Positions 1 through 8,122 of a stretch of DNA of 64,000 nucleotides are shown here, one piece after another. The stretch is from NCBI RefSeq assembly GCF_012927185.1, contig NZ_JABBGB010000001.1:1178001-1242000 (forward strand), in the 5' to 3' direction. This DNA comes from Pseudoflavitalea sp. G-6-1-2. Lineage in GTDB: Bacteria; Bacteroidota; Bacteroidia; Chitinophagales; Chitinophagaceae. Both the position numbers and the translations under genes were made by a program. Numbering within the stretch: position 1 is the stretch's first letter; every line of letters starts with the position of its first letter. Below the pieces are notes generated by a model, which worked only from the letters and a program-made list of their open reading frames with translations, was not told the origin of the DNA and ran no database searches.

Positions 1-421
1 CACTGGCGTGGATGAAGCCTGAAAGTTCATCGAACACGTAGATCATCTTATCCATCGTATTTTCCGGTTCTACTCCGAAGTACTTTGGTCCATGTGAAGC
101 GATGCAATGGATCACTTCGGGATCGATGTTTCTCCGCTCAAGTTCTTCGATGATTACACGGCAGTGATCGTTGGGGTATTTCTCCCAGTCCGCATCGTGC
201 AGCAGTCCGGCCTGGTACCATTTGCGGGCTGTTGGTTCGTCTGCACCTGTGCGTTGGATGGCCCAGGCTTTCATTACGGCAGCTACTTGTTTCATGTGCA
301 GTTGCAGGCGATCGTTGGGAACCCATTCCTGCAATAGTTGAAGGGCGTCTTCGTCAGACAATAAGTTGCCGGCATTGGCCGGATCTCCGAAAACTGATCT
401 GTTCAATTGTAGATTAGCCAT
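1..421 (-). CDS. HD-domain hydrolase, N-terminal part (cut by window edge)
   Basis: 140 codons are visible, reading leftward from an ATG at 421. The translation has the HD-superfamily metal ligands in order: a His near residue 42, the HD dyad at residues 75-76 (LLHDADWEKYP), a His near 110 in CIASHG, and an Asp near 131 in VFDELSG. HD proteins of this type are small metal-dependent phosphohydrolases, and the HDxDxEKYP form is common in uncharacterised cytosolic HD hydrolases. The substrate cannot be told from sequence. The gene diverges from the rplM operon. Confidence 0.8.
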   Translation of the reverse strand, partial: MANLQLNRSVFGDPANAGNLLSDEDALQLLQEWVPNDRLQLHMKQVAAVMKAWAIQRTGADEPTARKWYQAGLLHDADWEKYPNDHCRVIIEELERRNIDPEVIHCIASHGPKYFGVEPENTMDKMIYVFDELSGFIHAS

Positions 422-856
422 GAAAGAAAATTAAGGAATTTGAATGAAGATGAGAACAGGCTCATAACGCGGGGGGAGAATAAAAGTTTATCCTGCGTTC
501 ACTCTTGTGCATTCAGCGACCAGGCCGCAGGGGATTGTACTGACGGGGCCTTGAAATGTGTTGCGCAACAGAAAGATGATATTCAGATGCCCCATCCTCC
601 TTACCCATGTCGCCCGGAGATACAACTCTGCCCGGCACATTTCCCGACCCGGAGGTACAATCCCCTGCGGCTGGAAAAATAAACCCCTTTACCTGGGCAT
701 TGAATACCGGTGAAACTGCCTTCCGAAACCCAATCCCGGCTGATTTTCATCCTCCAAATCCCTGTATTTTCGCAGTCTTCAAAAAACTTGTCAAAAATTT
801 TATTGAAAATCAGTCACTTGTAAAAGTGCCCTTCGAAATAAACCCTCCATTTCTTG
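422..856. other. Intergenic stretch upstream of the rplM operon, no convincing gene
   Basis: About 435 bases between the divergent HD hydrolase and the rplM promoter. Short open frames exist (440-682, 607-963), but they have no recognisable composition or motifs and the second runs through the rplM promoter. I see no RNA gene or repeat here. Confidence 0.5.
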
Positions 857-885
857 TTTGTTCGAAGGTGAAATCGGTACCTTTG
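857..885 (+). promoter_or_regulatory. Bacteroidota promoter of the rplM-rpsI-rpsB-tsf operon
   Basis: TTTG at 857-860 and TACCTTTG at 878-885 are separated by 17 bases. This matches the -33/-7 pattern TTTG-N17-19-TAnnTTTG of Bacteroidota primary sigma promoters. The start is expected near 890, giving a leader of about 70 nt. Confidence 0.75.
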
Positions 886-959
886 CGACCCTGTTTCCAT
901 TTTCCCCAGGTTGGTGGAGGAAAGAGACAGGACAGTTTTCACTCAAAACATTTTAAAAA

Positions 960-1403
960 ATGAGCAAACTTCATTTCACTACAAAACATGCGAATGCGGC
1001 TACCGTACAACGCAACTGGTTTGTTGTTGACGGTACCAATCAAACCGTGGGACGCGTGTGTGCTAAAATTGCCTCTGTTCTTCGTGGGAAGAACAAGGTA
1101 TATTATACGCCACATGTTGATACCGGTGATTATGTGATCGTAATCAATGCAGACAAGGTAAAATTCACTGGAAACAAAATCGACGACAAGGAATACCTGA
1201 CTTTCTCCGGTTATCCTGGTGGCCAGAAAGCAGAAACTGCAAGAGAACTGCTGAAACGCCGTCCTGAGCAGGTTGTAGAGCGCGCTGTAAGAGGCATGCT
1301 TCCTAAGAACCGCCTTGGTCGCAAAATGATCAAGAAATTATTTGTGTATGCCGGCGCTGAGCATCAGCATGGAGCACAACAACCCAAAGAATTGAAATTT
1401 TAA
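960..1403 (+). CDS. rplM: 50S ribosomal protein L13
   Basis: 147 residues, the normal L13 length. The N-terminal part has WFVVDGTNQTVGRVCAKIAS and the C-terminal half has RAVRGMLPKNRLGRKMIKKL, both diagnostic of L13. L13 is an early-assembly protein of the large subunit. It is first in the order rplM-rpsI-rpsB-tsf, which is typical for Bacteroidota. The start follows an A-rich stretch without a Shine-Dalgarno sequence, as is usual in this phylum. Confidence 0.98.
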   Translation: MSKLHFTTKHANAATVQRNWFVVDGTNQTVGRVCAKIASVLRGKNKVYYTPHVDTGDYVIVINADKVKFTGNKIDDKEYLTFSGYPGGQKAETARELLKRRPEQVVERAVRGMLPKNRLGRKMIKKLFVYAGAEHQHGAQQPKELKF

Positions 1404-1418
1404 GTAACGGATTGGATA

Positions 1419-1437
1419 ATTTGAAATCATTTCAAAT
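1419..1437. repeat. Perfect inverted repeat in the rplM-rpsI spacer
   Basis: ATTTGAAAT at 1419-1427 and ATTTCAAAT at 1429-1437 are exact inverted copies around a single C. TTCAAAT recurs further on in the same spacer. There is no following T-run, so it is not a terminator. It could be an mRNA processing or stability hairpin. Confidence 0.5.
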
Positions 1438-1467
1438 TTCATCTTTTCAAATCGTCAAATTGAATTC

Positions 1468-1857
1468 ATGGAAAAGCAAAAAAATGCATTAGGACGTCGT
1501 AAAGAAGCTGTGACCAGAGTATTCCTGTCGAAAGGAACTGGTAAGATCACAGTGAACGACAGAGACTATAAAGAATATTTCGCACTCGCTTACCTGCAAA
1601 ATCAGGTTGAGCTTCCTTTGAAAGCTGTTCAGGCTACCGATAAATATGATGTGAAGATCAATGCTGCCGGTGGTGGTATGAAAGGTCAGGCTGAAGCTGC
1701 AAAGCTCGGTATCGGCCGTGCGCTGCTGGAACTGAACGCTGAATTCCGTCCTGCTCTGAAAGCAGCTGGTGTTCTGAAACGCGATCCCCGTTCTGTTGAG
1801 CGTAAGAAATTCGGTCATAAGAAAGCACGTCGCAGCTACCAGTTCAGCAAACGTTAA
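1468..1857 (+). CDS. rpsI: 30S ribosomal protein S9
   Basis: 129 residues, full length. It opens with NALGRRKEAVTRVFLSKG and ends in the basic tail KFGHKKARRSYQFSKR. That tail reaches the P-site tRNA anticodon stem-loop in ribosomes, and the terminal KR is conserved. It lies 64 bases after rplM in the same operon. Confidence 0.98.
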   Translation: MEKQKNALGRRKEAVTRVFLSKGTGKITVNDRDYKEYFALAYLQNQVELPLKAVQATDKYDVKINAAGGGMKGQAEAAKLGIGRALLELNAEFRPALKAAGVLKRDPRSVERKKFGHKKARRSYQFSKR

Positions 1858-1931
1858 CAGTGGCCTAAACAACATTTTTCAAATCAATTGGTTAAAGGCC
1901 ACAGGCTGATAGCCAGAAAGTCAAATAAAAA

Positions 1932-2840
1932 ATGGAAAATAACACTTCATTACAGCAGCAATTACTTGATGCAGGTGTACACTTCGGTCACTTGCGTAAG
2001 AAGTGGAATCCCAAGATGCTGCCTTATATCTTCGCTGAGAAGAAAGGTATCCATATCATCGACCTGAACAAAACCACTGAGCACCTGACAGAAGCAGCAG
2101 CTGCACTGAAACAGATTGCACGCAGCGGAAAGAAGATCATGTTCGTTGGTACTAAAAAGCAGGCGAAAGAAATCGTTACAGAATGCGCTCGTCGCGTGAA
2201 CATGCCATATGTAACTGAGCGTTGGCTCGGTGGTATGCTCACCAACTTCAACACTGTTCGCAAGAGCGTGAAGAAGATGCAGAGCATCGACAAAATGCTG
2301 GGCGACGGCAGTGCTGAGAGCCTCACTAAAAAAGAGAAACTCACTTTAGGCCGCGACCGCGATAAAATGGATAAAGTACTGGGTGGTATCGCTCAACTGG
2401 GCCGTGTACCAACTGCACTGTTCATCATCGACATCGGTCATGAGCATATCGCACTCGCCGAAGCTAAACGCCTTGGCATCACTACATTCGGAATGGTTGA
2501 TACCAACTGTGATCCTAACAAAGTTGATTTCGCTATCCCTTCCAACGACGACGCAACTAAATCAATCGCTATCATCACTCAGTACATCACTGCTGCAATC
2601 GCAGAAGGTCTGGCTGAGCGTCAGGCAGCGAAAGATGAAGATGTTGAAGAAGTAGCAGACGACGAAAAAGAAAAGAAAGCAGCACGCATCCAGGCTGAAG
2701 CAGAAGCTGAAGCTGGCCGTGGTGGTGCAGGTCGCAGACCAGGCGGTACCGGTGGCGGTAACGCAGGTGGCGGACAAAAACGTCGTGTTGGCGGACCCGG
2801 TGGTGGTGGTGCAAACCGTCGCCCAGGTGGTGGAAGATAA
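1932..2840 (+). CDS. rpsB: 30S ribosomal protein S2 with a long Gly/Arg-rich tail
   Basis: 302 residues. The S2 core (about residues 1-235) has LLDAGVHFGHLRKKWNPKM, FVGTKKQAKEIV, RWLGGMLTNFNTVRKS and DTNCDPNKVDFAIPSNDD. After the core comes an acidic/charged segment (about 236-260), then a roughly 40-residue Gly/Arg-rich tail with RGG- and RRPGG-type repeats. S2 proteins are usually about 230-270 residues, so the tail is an extension. Codon use in the tail matches the core, so it is genuine coding sequence, not a frameshift. Confidence 0.97.
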   Translation: MENNTSLQQQLLDAGVHFGHLRKKWNPKMLPYIFAEKKGIHIIDLNKTTEHLTEAAAALKQIARSGKKIMFVGTKKQAKEIVTECARRVNMPYVTERWLGGMLTNFNTVRKSVKKMQSIDKMLGDGSAESLTKKEKLTLGRDRDKMDKVLGGIAQLGRVPTALFIIDIGHEHIALAEAKRLGITTFGMVDTNCDPNKVDFAIPSNDDATKSIAIITQYITAAIAEGLAERQAAKDEDVEEVADDEKEKKAARIQAEAEAEAGRGGAGRRPGGTGGGNAGGGQKRRVGGPGGGGANRRPGGGR

Positions 2841-2869
2841 TTTATTAATCAACTTTTCAAATCTACTAT

Positions 2870-3709
2870 ATGTCAACTGTTGCTATTACAGCTGCTGATA
2901 TCAATAAACTCCGTCAGATGACCGGAGCTGGTATGATGGATTGCCGCAAAGCCCTCACCGAAACTAACGGTGACTTTGAAGCTGCTATCGACTGGCTGCG
3001 TAAGAAGGGTGCAAAAGTTGCTGCCCTCCGTGGAGACCGCGAAGCGAAAGAAGGTGTAGTAATCGCTCAGACAACTGCCGACAACAAAACCGGTATCGCT
3101 GTTTGCGTGAGCTGCGAAACTGACTTCGTGAGCAAGAATGCCGACTTCGTTGCATTTGTACAGTCTATCGCTGATGCTGCTATCGCTAACAACGTTAAAA
3201 GCGCAGAAGAACTGAACAACGTAACAGTAAACGGTACTAAAATTGCCGAACTGATCAACGACAAACTGGCTTCTATCGGCGAAAAGATCGGTATCACCAA
3301 GTTTGAGCGTGTAGATGCTGAATTCGTATCTTCTTACATTCACGGTGCAAACCGTATGGGTGTGCTGGTTGGTATGAACCAGGCTGCTGCTGAAGCAGGT
3401 AAAGACGTAGCAATGCAGATTGCTGCTATGAACCCTGTTGCAGTTGATTCTTCTTCTGTTTCTGCTGCTACCGTTGAGCGCGAAAGAGCTATCATCGTAG
3501 ATCAGATCAAAGCCGACCCTAAAATGGAAGGCAAACCGGAAGAAATGATCACTAAGATCGCTGAAGGTAAACTGAACGCATTCTTCAAAGAAAGCACCCT
3601 GTTAAATCAGGCTTTCGTAAAAGACAGCAGCAAATCTGTTGCTGACTTCCTGAAGAGCGTGAACGCAGACCTGAAAGTTACCGAATTCAAACGCGTAGCT
3701 CTCGGATAA
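2870..3709 (+). CDS. tsf: Elongation factor Ts
   Basis: 279 residues. The N-terminal UBA-like domain has LRQMTGAGMMDCRKALTETN, followed by the core motif CETDFVSKNADFVAFV, as in all EF-Ts proteins. EF-Ts is the guanine-nucleotide exchange factor for EF-Tu. It lies 29 bases after rpsB, the near-universal rpsB-tsf order, and is followed by a strong terminator that closes the operon. Confidence 0.98.
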   Translation: MSTVAITAADINKLRQMTGAGMMDCRKALTETNGDFEAAIDWLRKKGAKVAALRGDREAKEGVVIAQTTADNKTGIAVCVSCETDFVSKNADFVAFVQSIADAAIANNVKSAEELNNVTVNGTKIAELINDKLASIGEKIGITKFERVDAEFVSSYIHGANRMGVLVGMNQAAAEAGKDVAMQIAAMNPVAVDSSSVSAATVERERAIIVDQIKADPKMEGKPEEMITKIAEGKLNAFFKESTLLNQAFVKDSSKSVADFLKSVNADLKVTEFKRVALG

Positions 3710-3727
3710 GCCAAGTTCCAAAATATG

Positions 3728-3756
3728 AAAAGGGGATCGCACAGATCCCCTTTTTT
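3728..3756 (+). terminator. Rho-independent terminator after tsf
   Basis: AAAAGGGGATC (3728-3738), loop GCACA, then GATCCCC followed by six T. It closes the ribosomal-protein operon. Confidence 0.9.
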
Positions 3757-3891
3757 AATGCCCCTGAAAGAACATATTGATCAGACAGTTTAAAAAAAAA
3801 TCTTTTCTTTGCACGAATATGGATGCCGGAACACTCACTTTGCCGGCAGGTGCCAGAAAGAAAATTTAATCAGAAATCTACAATTTATTAC

Positions 3892-4605
3892 ATGCTGCCA
3901 AAGTACAAACGCGTTCTCGTGAAGCTATCGGGCGAATCATTAATGGGAGATAAGAATTTTGGAATGGACCCGGTGATTATCGAGCAATATGCGAGAGACA
4001 TCAAGGAGATAGTAGAACTCGGCGTACAGGTAGCTATTGTGATCGGAGGCGGAAACATCTACCGCGGCATGAACGAAGCCGAAACCGGTATTGAAAGAGC
4101 TCACGGAGATTACATGGGCATGCTGGCAACCGTTATAAATGGTATGGCCATGCAGGCAATGCTGGAAAAGATCGGCGTATACACCCGTCTGCAAAGCGCC
4201 ATCAAAATGGAACAGATCGCAGAACCGTATATCCGCCGCAGAGCCATCCGTCACGTAGAAAAAGGAAGAGTGGTGATCTTTGGAGCCGGTACCGGTAATC
4301 CTTACTTCACAACAGATACCGCAGGTTCGCTGAGAGCTATCGAAATTCAGGCAGACGTTATTCTCAAAGGAACCAGAGTGGATGGGATCTATACAGCAGA
4401 TCCCGAAAAAGATCCTGCTGCAAAAAAATATGAGACCATCACATTCCAGGAGTGCATTTCCAAAAACCTCAAGGTGATGGACATGACCGCCTTTACACTC
4501 TGCATGGAGAATAATCTTCCCATCATCGTATTCGACATGAACACCACCGGAAACCTGCGCAAAGTTATCTGCGGAGAGAAAGTGGGAACCCTGGTAAGAG
4601 GTTGA
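3892..4605 (+). CDS. pyrH: UMP kinase
   Basis: 237 residues from the ATG at 3892. The frame is open to 3823, but the upstream codons are not UMP-kinase-like, while [19 protein letters not shown] is the family N-terminus. Other motifs are [31 protein letters not shown] and the ATP/Mg region [20 protein letters not shown]. It phosphorylates UMP to UDP in pyrimidine nucleotide synthesis. A TTTCTTTG element at 3804-3811 could be its -7 box. No frr gene follows, although pyrH-frr is a common pair elsewhere. Confidence 0.97.
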   Translation: MLPKYKRVLVKLSGESLMGDKNFGMDPVIIEQYARDIKEIVELGVQVAIVIGGGNIYRGMNEAETGIERAHGDYMGMLATVINGMAMQAMLEKIGVYTRLQSAIKMEQIAEPYIRRRAIRHVEKGRVVIFGAGTGNPYFTTDTAGSLRAIEIQADVILKGTRVDGIYTADPEKDPAAKKYETITFQECISKNLKVMDMTAFTLCMENNLPIIVFDMNTTGNLRKVICGEKVGTLVRG

Positions 4606-4676
4606 TTATCATGGTGATAAAAATATTAAAGTCAGCTATTTGCATATCTGACAGGAGCGCACTAATTTAGGCCAGG

Positions 4677-4703
4677 AAAAACCACCATCTAGGGTGGTTT
4701 TTT
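4677..4703 (+). terminator. Rho-independent terminator downstream of pyrH
   Basis: AAAAACCACC (4677-4686), loop ATCTAG, then GGTGGTTTTTT. A ten-base stem with a T-run, 72 bases after the pyrH stop. Confidence 0.85.
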
Positions 4704-4804
4704 CATTCTTCCCCATCCGAATCAAGTCCATTGAAAGACGGAAGTCTGCTCCGAAGAAAACCAAGCGACAGCGCCTTTCCGTGAAGGCTCTCTGAACCAT
4801 TTTT

Positions 4805-5788
4805 ATGAATGAAATGATTGTCATCCTCAGTAACATCTCTGTAGGGGTATGGGAAATTCTCATATTCCAGCTGGGCGCCATGGTGCTGGGATTCTTCATT
4901 CATTTCTTCATTGTCAGCAAAAAAACGGTTACGCCCAAATCTTCCGATCACTCCGTACTCGCAGAAAGCAGCATCGACCCCGGCGAATGGAAACTCAAAT
5001 TTCTGGAGAACGAAGAGTCGCAGAAAAAAACAGTGGATCAGTTGCAGAAAGAACTCGAAGCGGCCCGCGAGAACGAGGAGCTGCTCAATATAGAAGTGGA
5101 AGAGTTGAAAAAACTGATCAAAGAAACCAGGGAATCCGCAACTTCCATAAAACCCGTTACCAGTTCATTGCCCGATTATCTGCTGCCCGATCAGCACCAG
5201 CGGCTCATCCGGCTGCAGGAAGAACTCGATCACCTGCGCGATAAAGAGCGCCGCCATGCTGAAACACAGAGCATCAACGATCAGCTTACAGTGCAGTTGC
5301 GGGAATGGAAAAAGATCAATCTCGAACAGGAAACGCTCATCAGGCAACTCAAACAAGAGCAGTACCTGGCCGTTGAAATGAAAGAACGCCTGCATCAGAC
5401 GCAGGAAGAATTTCAGGCCCTGCAGATCCGCCTGCAAAAAATGGAGACCCTGCTTTCGCATCCCCACCGCAGTTATGAAATGGACGAATTGCAACAGAAC
5501 TATCTCCGCCTTTCCAAAGAATACGATGAGCTTCGCATGAAGCAGATAACCATACTCGAAGAGAACCAGCGCCTCACGCGGCTGCTGGCCGATACGGAAG
5601 ACAAACTCCGCGAAGCCAGCTTCAACCGGCAGACCCTTCTCAAGAAGATTTCTTACCTCGAAGAGCTGAACTTCGATCTTCAACAGCTCAGTGGCCACAA
5701 TAAAAAGCTCGAAATGCAGTTAAAGCGTCTGACCGAGATCGATAACCTGTTGAGCCGCACCACGGGAGGCCGTAAACCTGAGGCCTGA
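4805..5788 (+). CDS. Membrane-anchored coiled-coil protein
   Basis: 327 residues. One hydrophobic helix lies at about residues 14-38 (IFQLGAMVLGFFIHFFIV). The rest is Glu/Gln/Leu/Lys-rich with heptad-like spacing from about 60 to 315, predicting a long cytoplasmic coiled coil. No enzyme motif is seen. Such proteins are often structural or scaffold proteins, but the function here is unknown. It sits alone between pyrH and the Yip1-family gene. Confidence 0.75.
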   Translation: MNEMIVILSNISVGVWEILIFQLGAMVLGFFIHFFIVSKKTVTPKSSDHSVLAESSIDPGEWKLKFLENEESQKKTVDQLQKELEAARENEELLNIEVEELKKLIKETRESATSIKPVTSSLPDYLLPDQHQRLIRLQEELDHLRDKERRHAETQSINDQLTVQLREWKKINLEQETLIRQLKQEQYLAVEMKERLHQTQEEFQALQIRLQKMETLLSHPHRSYEMDELQQNYLRLSKEYDELRMKQITILEENQRLTRLLADTEDKLREASFNRQTLLKKISYLEELNFDLQQLSGHNKKLEMQLKRLTEIDNLLSRTTGGRKPEA

Positions 5789-5899
5789 TCGGTATTGTGT
5801 CCCATTATTAATAAACTTAATTAAAGCTTTTCCACATCTGAAACTGCGGTCTTGTTTTCATATGAGGATATCAGTACATTTAATAAAACAATTATCACT

Positions 5900-6490
5900 A
5901 TGAGCTTAATTCAACGCGCCAAGAACATCCTGCTGACTCCTAAAACTGAATGGAATGTTGTAGCAGGAGAAACTGCAACAATGGGATCTCTCCTTACCGG
6001 TTATGTACTTCCATTGGCAATACTTCCCGCAGCTGCAGCTGTGCTGGGTGGATTTCTTCTTTCCCATGGAATGTTTGGCGTTGGGTATCTGATAGCAATG
6101 GCCGTAATTAGTCTGATTGCTGCCCTCCTTGGATTTGTGATCTCAACTTATGTGGTAGATGCTTTTGCTCCTACTTTCAAATCTGAGAAAAATCTCGGCG
6201 CTTCAGCTCAACTGGTAGCGTATTCCGGTACTGCAATCTGGGTAGCGGGTATCCTCAGCTTCATCCCTGTTCTCGGTTGGATCATTGCACTGGCGGGTGT
6301 TGCATACGCCATTTACCTGATGTATCTCGGTGTTGGTCCGGTTAAGAAAACTCCCGAAGATCAACGCATAGTGTATGTGATCATTTCAATTCTGGTTTAC
6401 TGGGTAATTACATGGGTAATCACTGCGCTGATCGGCGGCATCCTGCTCGCATCGATCTTTGCAGCAAGCATGAGCATGATCCCTCACTAA
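5900..6490 (+). CDS. Yip1-family integral membrane protein
   Basis: 196 residues from the ATG at 5900 (MSLIQRAKNILLTPKTEWNV). The frame is open further upstream, but this start gives the family N-terminus, in which a short amphipathic segment ending in a P-x-x-EW motif precedes five or so hydrophobic helices. Bacterial Yip1-domain proteins are multipass membrane proteins of unknown role. A weak promoter (TTG, then TACATTTA) lies just upstream, and a strong terminator follows. Confidence 0.8.
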   Translation: MSLIQRAKNILLTPKTEWNVVAGETATMGSLLTGYVLPLAILPAAAAVLGGFLLSHGMFGVGYLIAMAVISLIAALLGFVISTYVVDAFAPTFKSEKNLGASAQLVAYSGTAIWVAGILSFIPVLGWIIALAGVAYAIYLMYLGVGPVKKTPEDQRIVYVIISILVYWVITWVITALIGGILLASIFAASMSMIPH

Positions 6491-6517
6491 TTGAACTTCT
6501 GTCAAACGATTTATATC

Positions 6518-6546
6518 AGCACCGTTCATGAGAACGGTGCTTTTTT
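6518..6546 (+). terminator. Rho-independent terminator after the Yip1-family gene
   Basis: AGCACCGTTC (6518-6527), loop ATGA, GAACGGTGCT and six T. Perfect ten-base stem. Confidence 0.92.
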
Positions 6547-6588
6547 ATTTGTATTAATTGAAGGAGTTTTGCAGTACAAACTATTCCA

Positions 6589-7233
6589 ATGAACAACAAT
6601 ATTGCCGATATACGCATCGATTACCGCCAGCGTTCCTTATCCGAAAGTGATGTACAATCCACACCCATCCTGCAATTCAGCAAGTGGTGGGACGAAGCTG
6701 TAATAGCGCAGATCGAAGAAGTGAATGCCATGACCCTGGCTACCGCCTCTGCGGATGGCATCCCTGCGGCGCGCATTGTGCTGCTCAAAGGCTTTGATGA
6801 ACGCGGCTTCAAGTTCTTCACCAACTACGAAAGCTTCAAGGGAAAACAGCTCGCAGAGAACCCCAAAGCATGCCTGGTATTCTTCTGGAAAGAACTGGAA
6901 AGGCAGGTACGCATTACCGGCCTCGTTGAGAAAGCCACTGTCTCAGAAAGCGACGAATATTTCAGCAGCCGCCCCGAAGGCAGCAGGCTGGGTGCATGGA
7001 CCTCTCCTCAAAGTCAGGTGATCCCCAACAGAGAATGGCTCGAAAACAAAGAAGAACAGTTAAGAAAGGAGTTTGAAGGGAAGGATATTACACGGCCCGC
7101 ACATTGGGGAGGATACATTGTTAAGCCTGTGATCGTTGAATTCTGGCAGGGCCGCTCAAGCCGCCTGCACGACAGGATACAGTATACTTTGGGAGAAAAG
7201 GGAGAATGGCTGATCGAGCGCCTCGCGCCCTAG
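6589..7233 (+). CDS. pdxH: Pyridoxamine/pyridoxine 5'-phosphate oxidase
   Basis: 214 residues, the usual PdxH length. Motifs include MTLATASADGIPAARIVLLKG, KFFTNYESFKGKQL (FMN binding), RQVRITGLVEK, SRPEGSRLGAWTSPQSQVI and the C-terminal FWQGRSSRLHDRI with the conserved R-x-H-D. It oxidises PNP/PMP to pyridoxal 5'-phosphate using FMN and O2. It is monocistronic here. Confidence 0.97.
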   Translation: MNNNIADIRIDYRQRSLSESDVQSTPILQFSKWWDEAVIAQIEEVNAMTLATASADGIPAARIVLLKGFDERGFKFFTNYESFKGKQLAENPKACLVFFWKELERQVRITGLVEKATVSESDEYFSSRPEGSRLGAWTSPQSQVIPNREWLENKEEQLRKEFEGKDITRPAHWGGYIVKPVIVEFWQGRSSRLHDRIQYTLGEKGEWLIERLAP

Positions 7234-7349
7234 AAAATACGGAGAAGATCATGCGGCTGATGCCGTAAAGATGAAGATCAGAATAAGTTGAAAAGTCAAT
7301 CGCTGGATGACTGATCCGGCTCTTAACTTTTCAACCTTCTATTGCAGCA

Positions 7350-7460
7350 TTATTTGCTGTCGCCTTTGGAAACAACTTTCTTGATTCTTGCAGGTCTGCT
7401 TTTGCCGAAAGATCCTTTGAAGATCTTTCCTTTCTTGGTTTTTTTATCACCTCTACCCAT
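7350..7460 (-). CDS. 30S ribosomal protein THX (36 residues)
   Basis: Reading from the ATG at 7460 gives a 36-residue, very basic protein that starts MGRGDKKTKKGKIFKGSFGK. This is the signature of the THX/bTHX family (MGKGDxKTxxGKI...G), small peptides that sit in the head of the 30S subunit. The tail (SRPARIKKVVSKGDSK) is somewhat longer than in Thermus. The longer frame from 7547 runs through a terminator and a promoter, so I chose the internal start. Confidence 0.88.
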   Translation of the reverse strand: MGRGDKKTKKGKIFKGSFGKSRPARIKKVVSKGDSK

Positions 7461-7497
7461 GTTGAAAAGAATTTGTAAATGAATAAATGTCGGGCGA

Positions 7498-7505
7498 CAA
7501 AAGTA
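7498..7505 (-). promoter_or_regulatory. -7 element for the THX gene
   Basis: On the minus strand this reads TACTTTTG (TAnnTTTG), 37 bases before the THX start. It directly follows the T-run of the HU terminator, so HU transcription stops and THX transcription starts within a few bases. Confidence 0.6.
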
Positions 7506-7506
7506 C

Positions 7507-7540
7507 AAAAAAAAAGCTCCGATACTAAGAGTATCGGAAC
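7507..7540 (-). terminator. Rho-independent terminator after the HU gene
   Basis: On the minus strand GTTCCGATAC, loop TCTTA, GTATCGGAGC (one G-U pair), then nine T. Confidence 0.9.
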
Positions 7541-7562
7541 TTTCCATGCAGTTGATGCAGCA

Positions 7563-7832
7563 TTATAATTTAGCTTGCAATTCTTTACCTGCTTTGAAAC
7601 GGGCAACTTTCTTTGCCTTGATCTTGATCACAGCACCAGTTTGTGGGTTGCGACCATTACGGGCAGCTCTTTTAGAAACAGAGAAAGTACCGAAACCTAC
7701 GAGGGTAACTTTACCACCACCTTTCAGTGTTTTGGTAACTGCTTCAATGAAAGAGTCCAGAGTTGCGTTAGCCTGTGTTTTTGTTACGCCAGCGTCATCA
7801 GCAAGCTTTGCAATTAATTCAGCTTTGTTCAT
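7563..7832 (-). CDS. HU-family DNA-binding protein
   Basis: 89 residues from the ATG at 7832 (MNKAELIAKLADDAGVTKTQ). The HU/IHF signature is complete: GGGKVTLVGFGTFSVSKRAA and the DNA-intercalating arm ARNGRNPQTGAVIKI. It is a nucleoid protein that bends DNA as a dimer. The frame is open upstream to 7919, but that stretch contains the promoter. It has its own promoter and its own terminator. Confidence 0.95.
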   Translation of the reverse strand: MNKAELIAKLADDAGVTKTQANATLDSFIEAVTKTLKGGGKVTLVGFGTFSVSKRAARNGRNPQTGAVIKIKAKKVARFKAGKELQAKL

Positions 7833-7858
7833 AGTGTAATGTTTTAAATATGCAGGAA

Positions 7859-7888
7859 CAAATTTAGCCGCTTTTTGTTTCCAACAAA
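7859..7888 (-). promoter_or_regulatory. Promoter of the HU gene
   Basis: On the minus strand TTTG (7888-7885), 18 bases, then TAAATTTG (7866-7859). It fits the Bacteroidota -33/-7 consensus closely and lies about 27 bases before the HU start codon. Confidence 0.8.
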
Positions 7889-7930
7889 ATTTTTCTGCAC
7901 TAAAATTAACAATTAGCAAAAATAGCTACA

Positions 7931-8053
7931 AGCCGCTTGGGGCAAGGATTATAGGAAAAGTACTATGCTGCCGACGGATACGCATTGCAGTATGTGATTC
8001 GCTGAAAGCTGCTACCAGTCTGTGTTTCACGGCAAGCGGCTGAAATCCTCGCC
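7931..8053. other. Spacer with two crossing inverted repeats (possible structured RNA)
   Basis: AGCCGCTTG (7931-7939) is an exact inverted copy of 8033-8041. GGCAAGGATT (7941-7950) pairs with AATCCTCGCC (8044-8053) with one wobble. The two pairings interleave, so with such short connectors both can hardly form at once. The region between DUF4286 and HU otherwise has no credible coding sequence. I do not recognise a known RNA family. Confidence 0.4.
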
Positions 8054-8122
8054 TGTAAAGGGTTTGAAAGGAATATACAATATTTTTTAGCTCATTGCAG
8101 AAGAAAATAATCTTATCCACAC

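Noticed and set aside
440-963. Two overlapping open frames (440-682 and 607-963) upstream of rplM
   Set aside because: No motif or family-like composition, rich in Pro and Cys by chance; the second crosses the rplM promoter and leader.
3823-3891. Longer pyrH start at 3823
   Set aside because: The extra 23 residues are not UMP-kinase-like; the ATG at 3892 gives the family N-terminus.
4606-4620. Hairpin TTATCA-TGG-TGATAA right after pyrH as terminator
   Set aside because: Short A/T stem with no T-run; the real terminator is at 4677-4703.
7926-8120. 64-codon reverse frame after DUF4286
   Set aside because: Coincides with the inverted-repeat spacer and has no coding signal; treated as noncoding.
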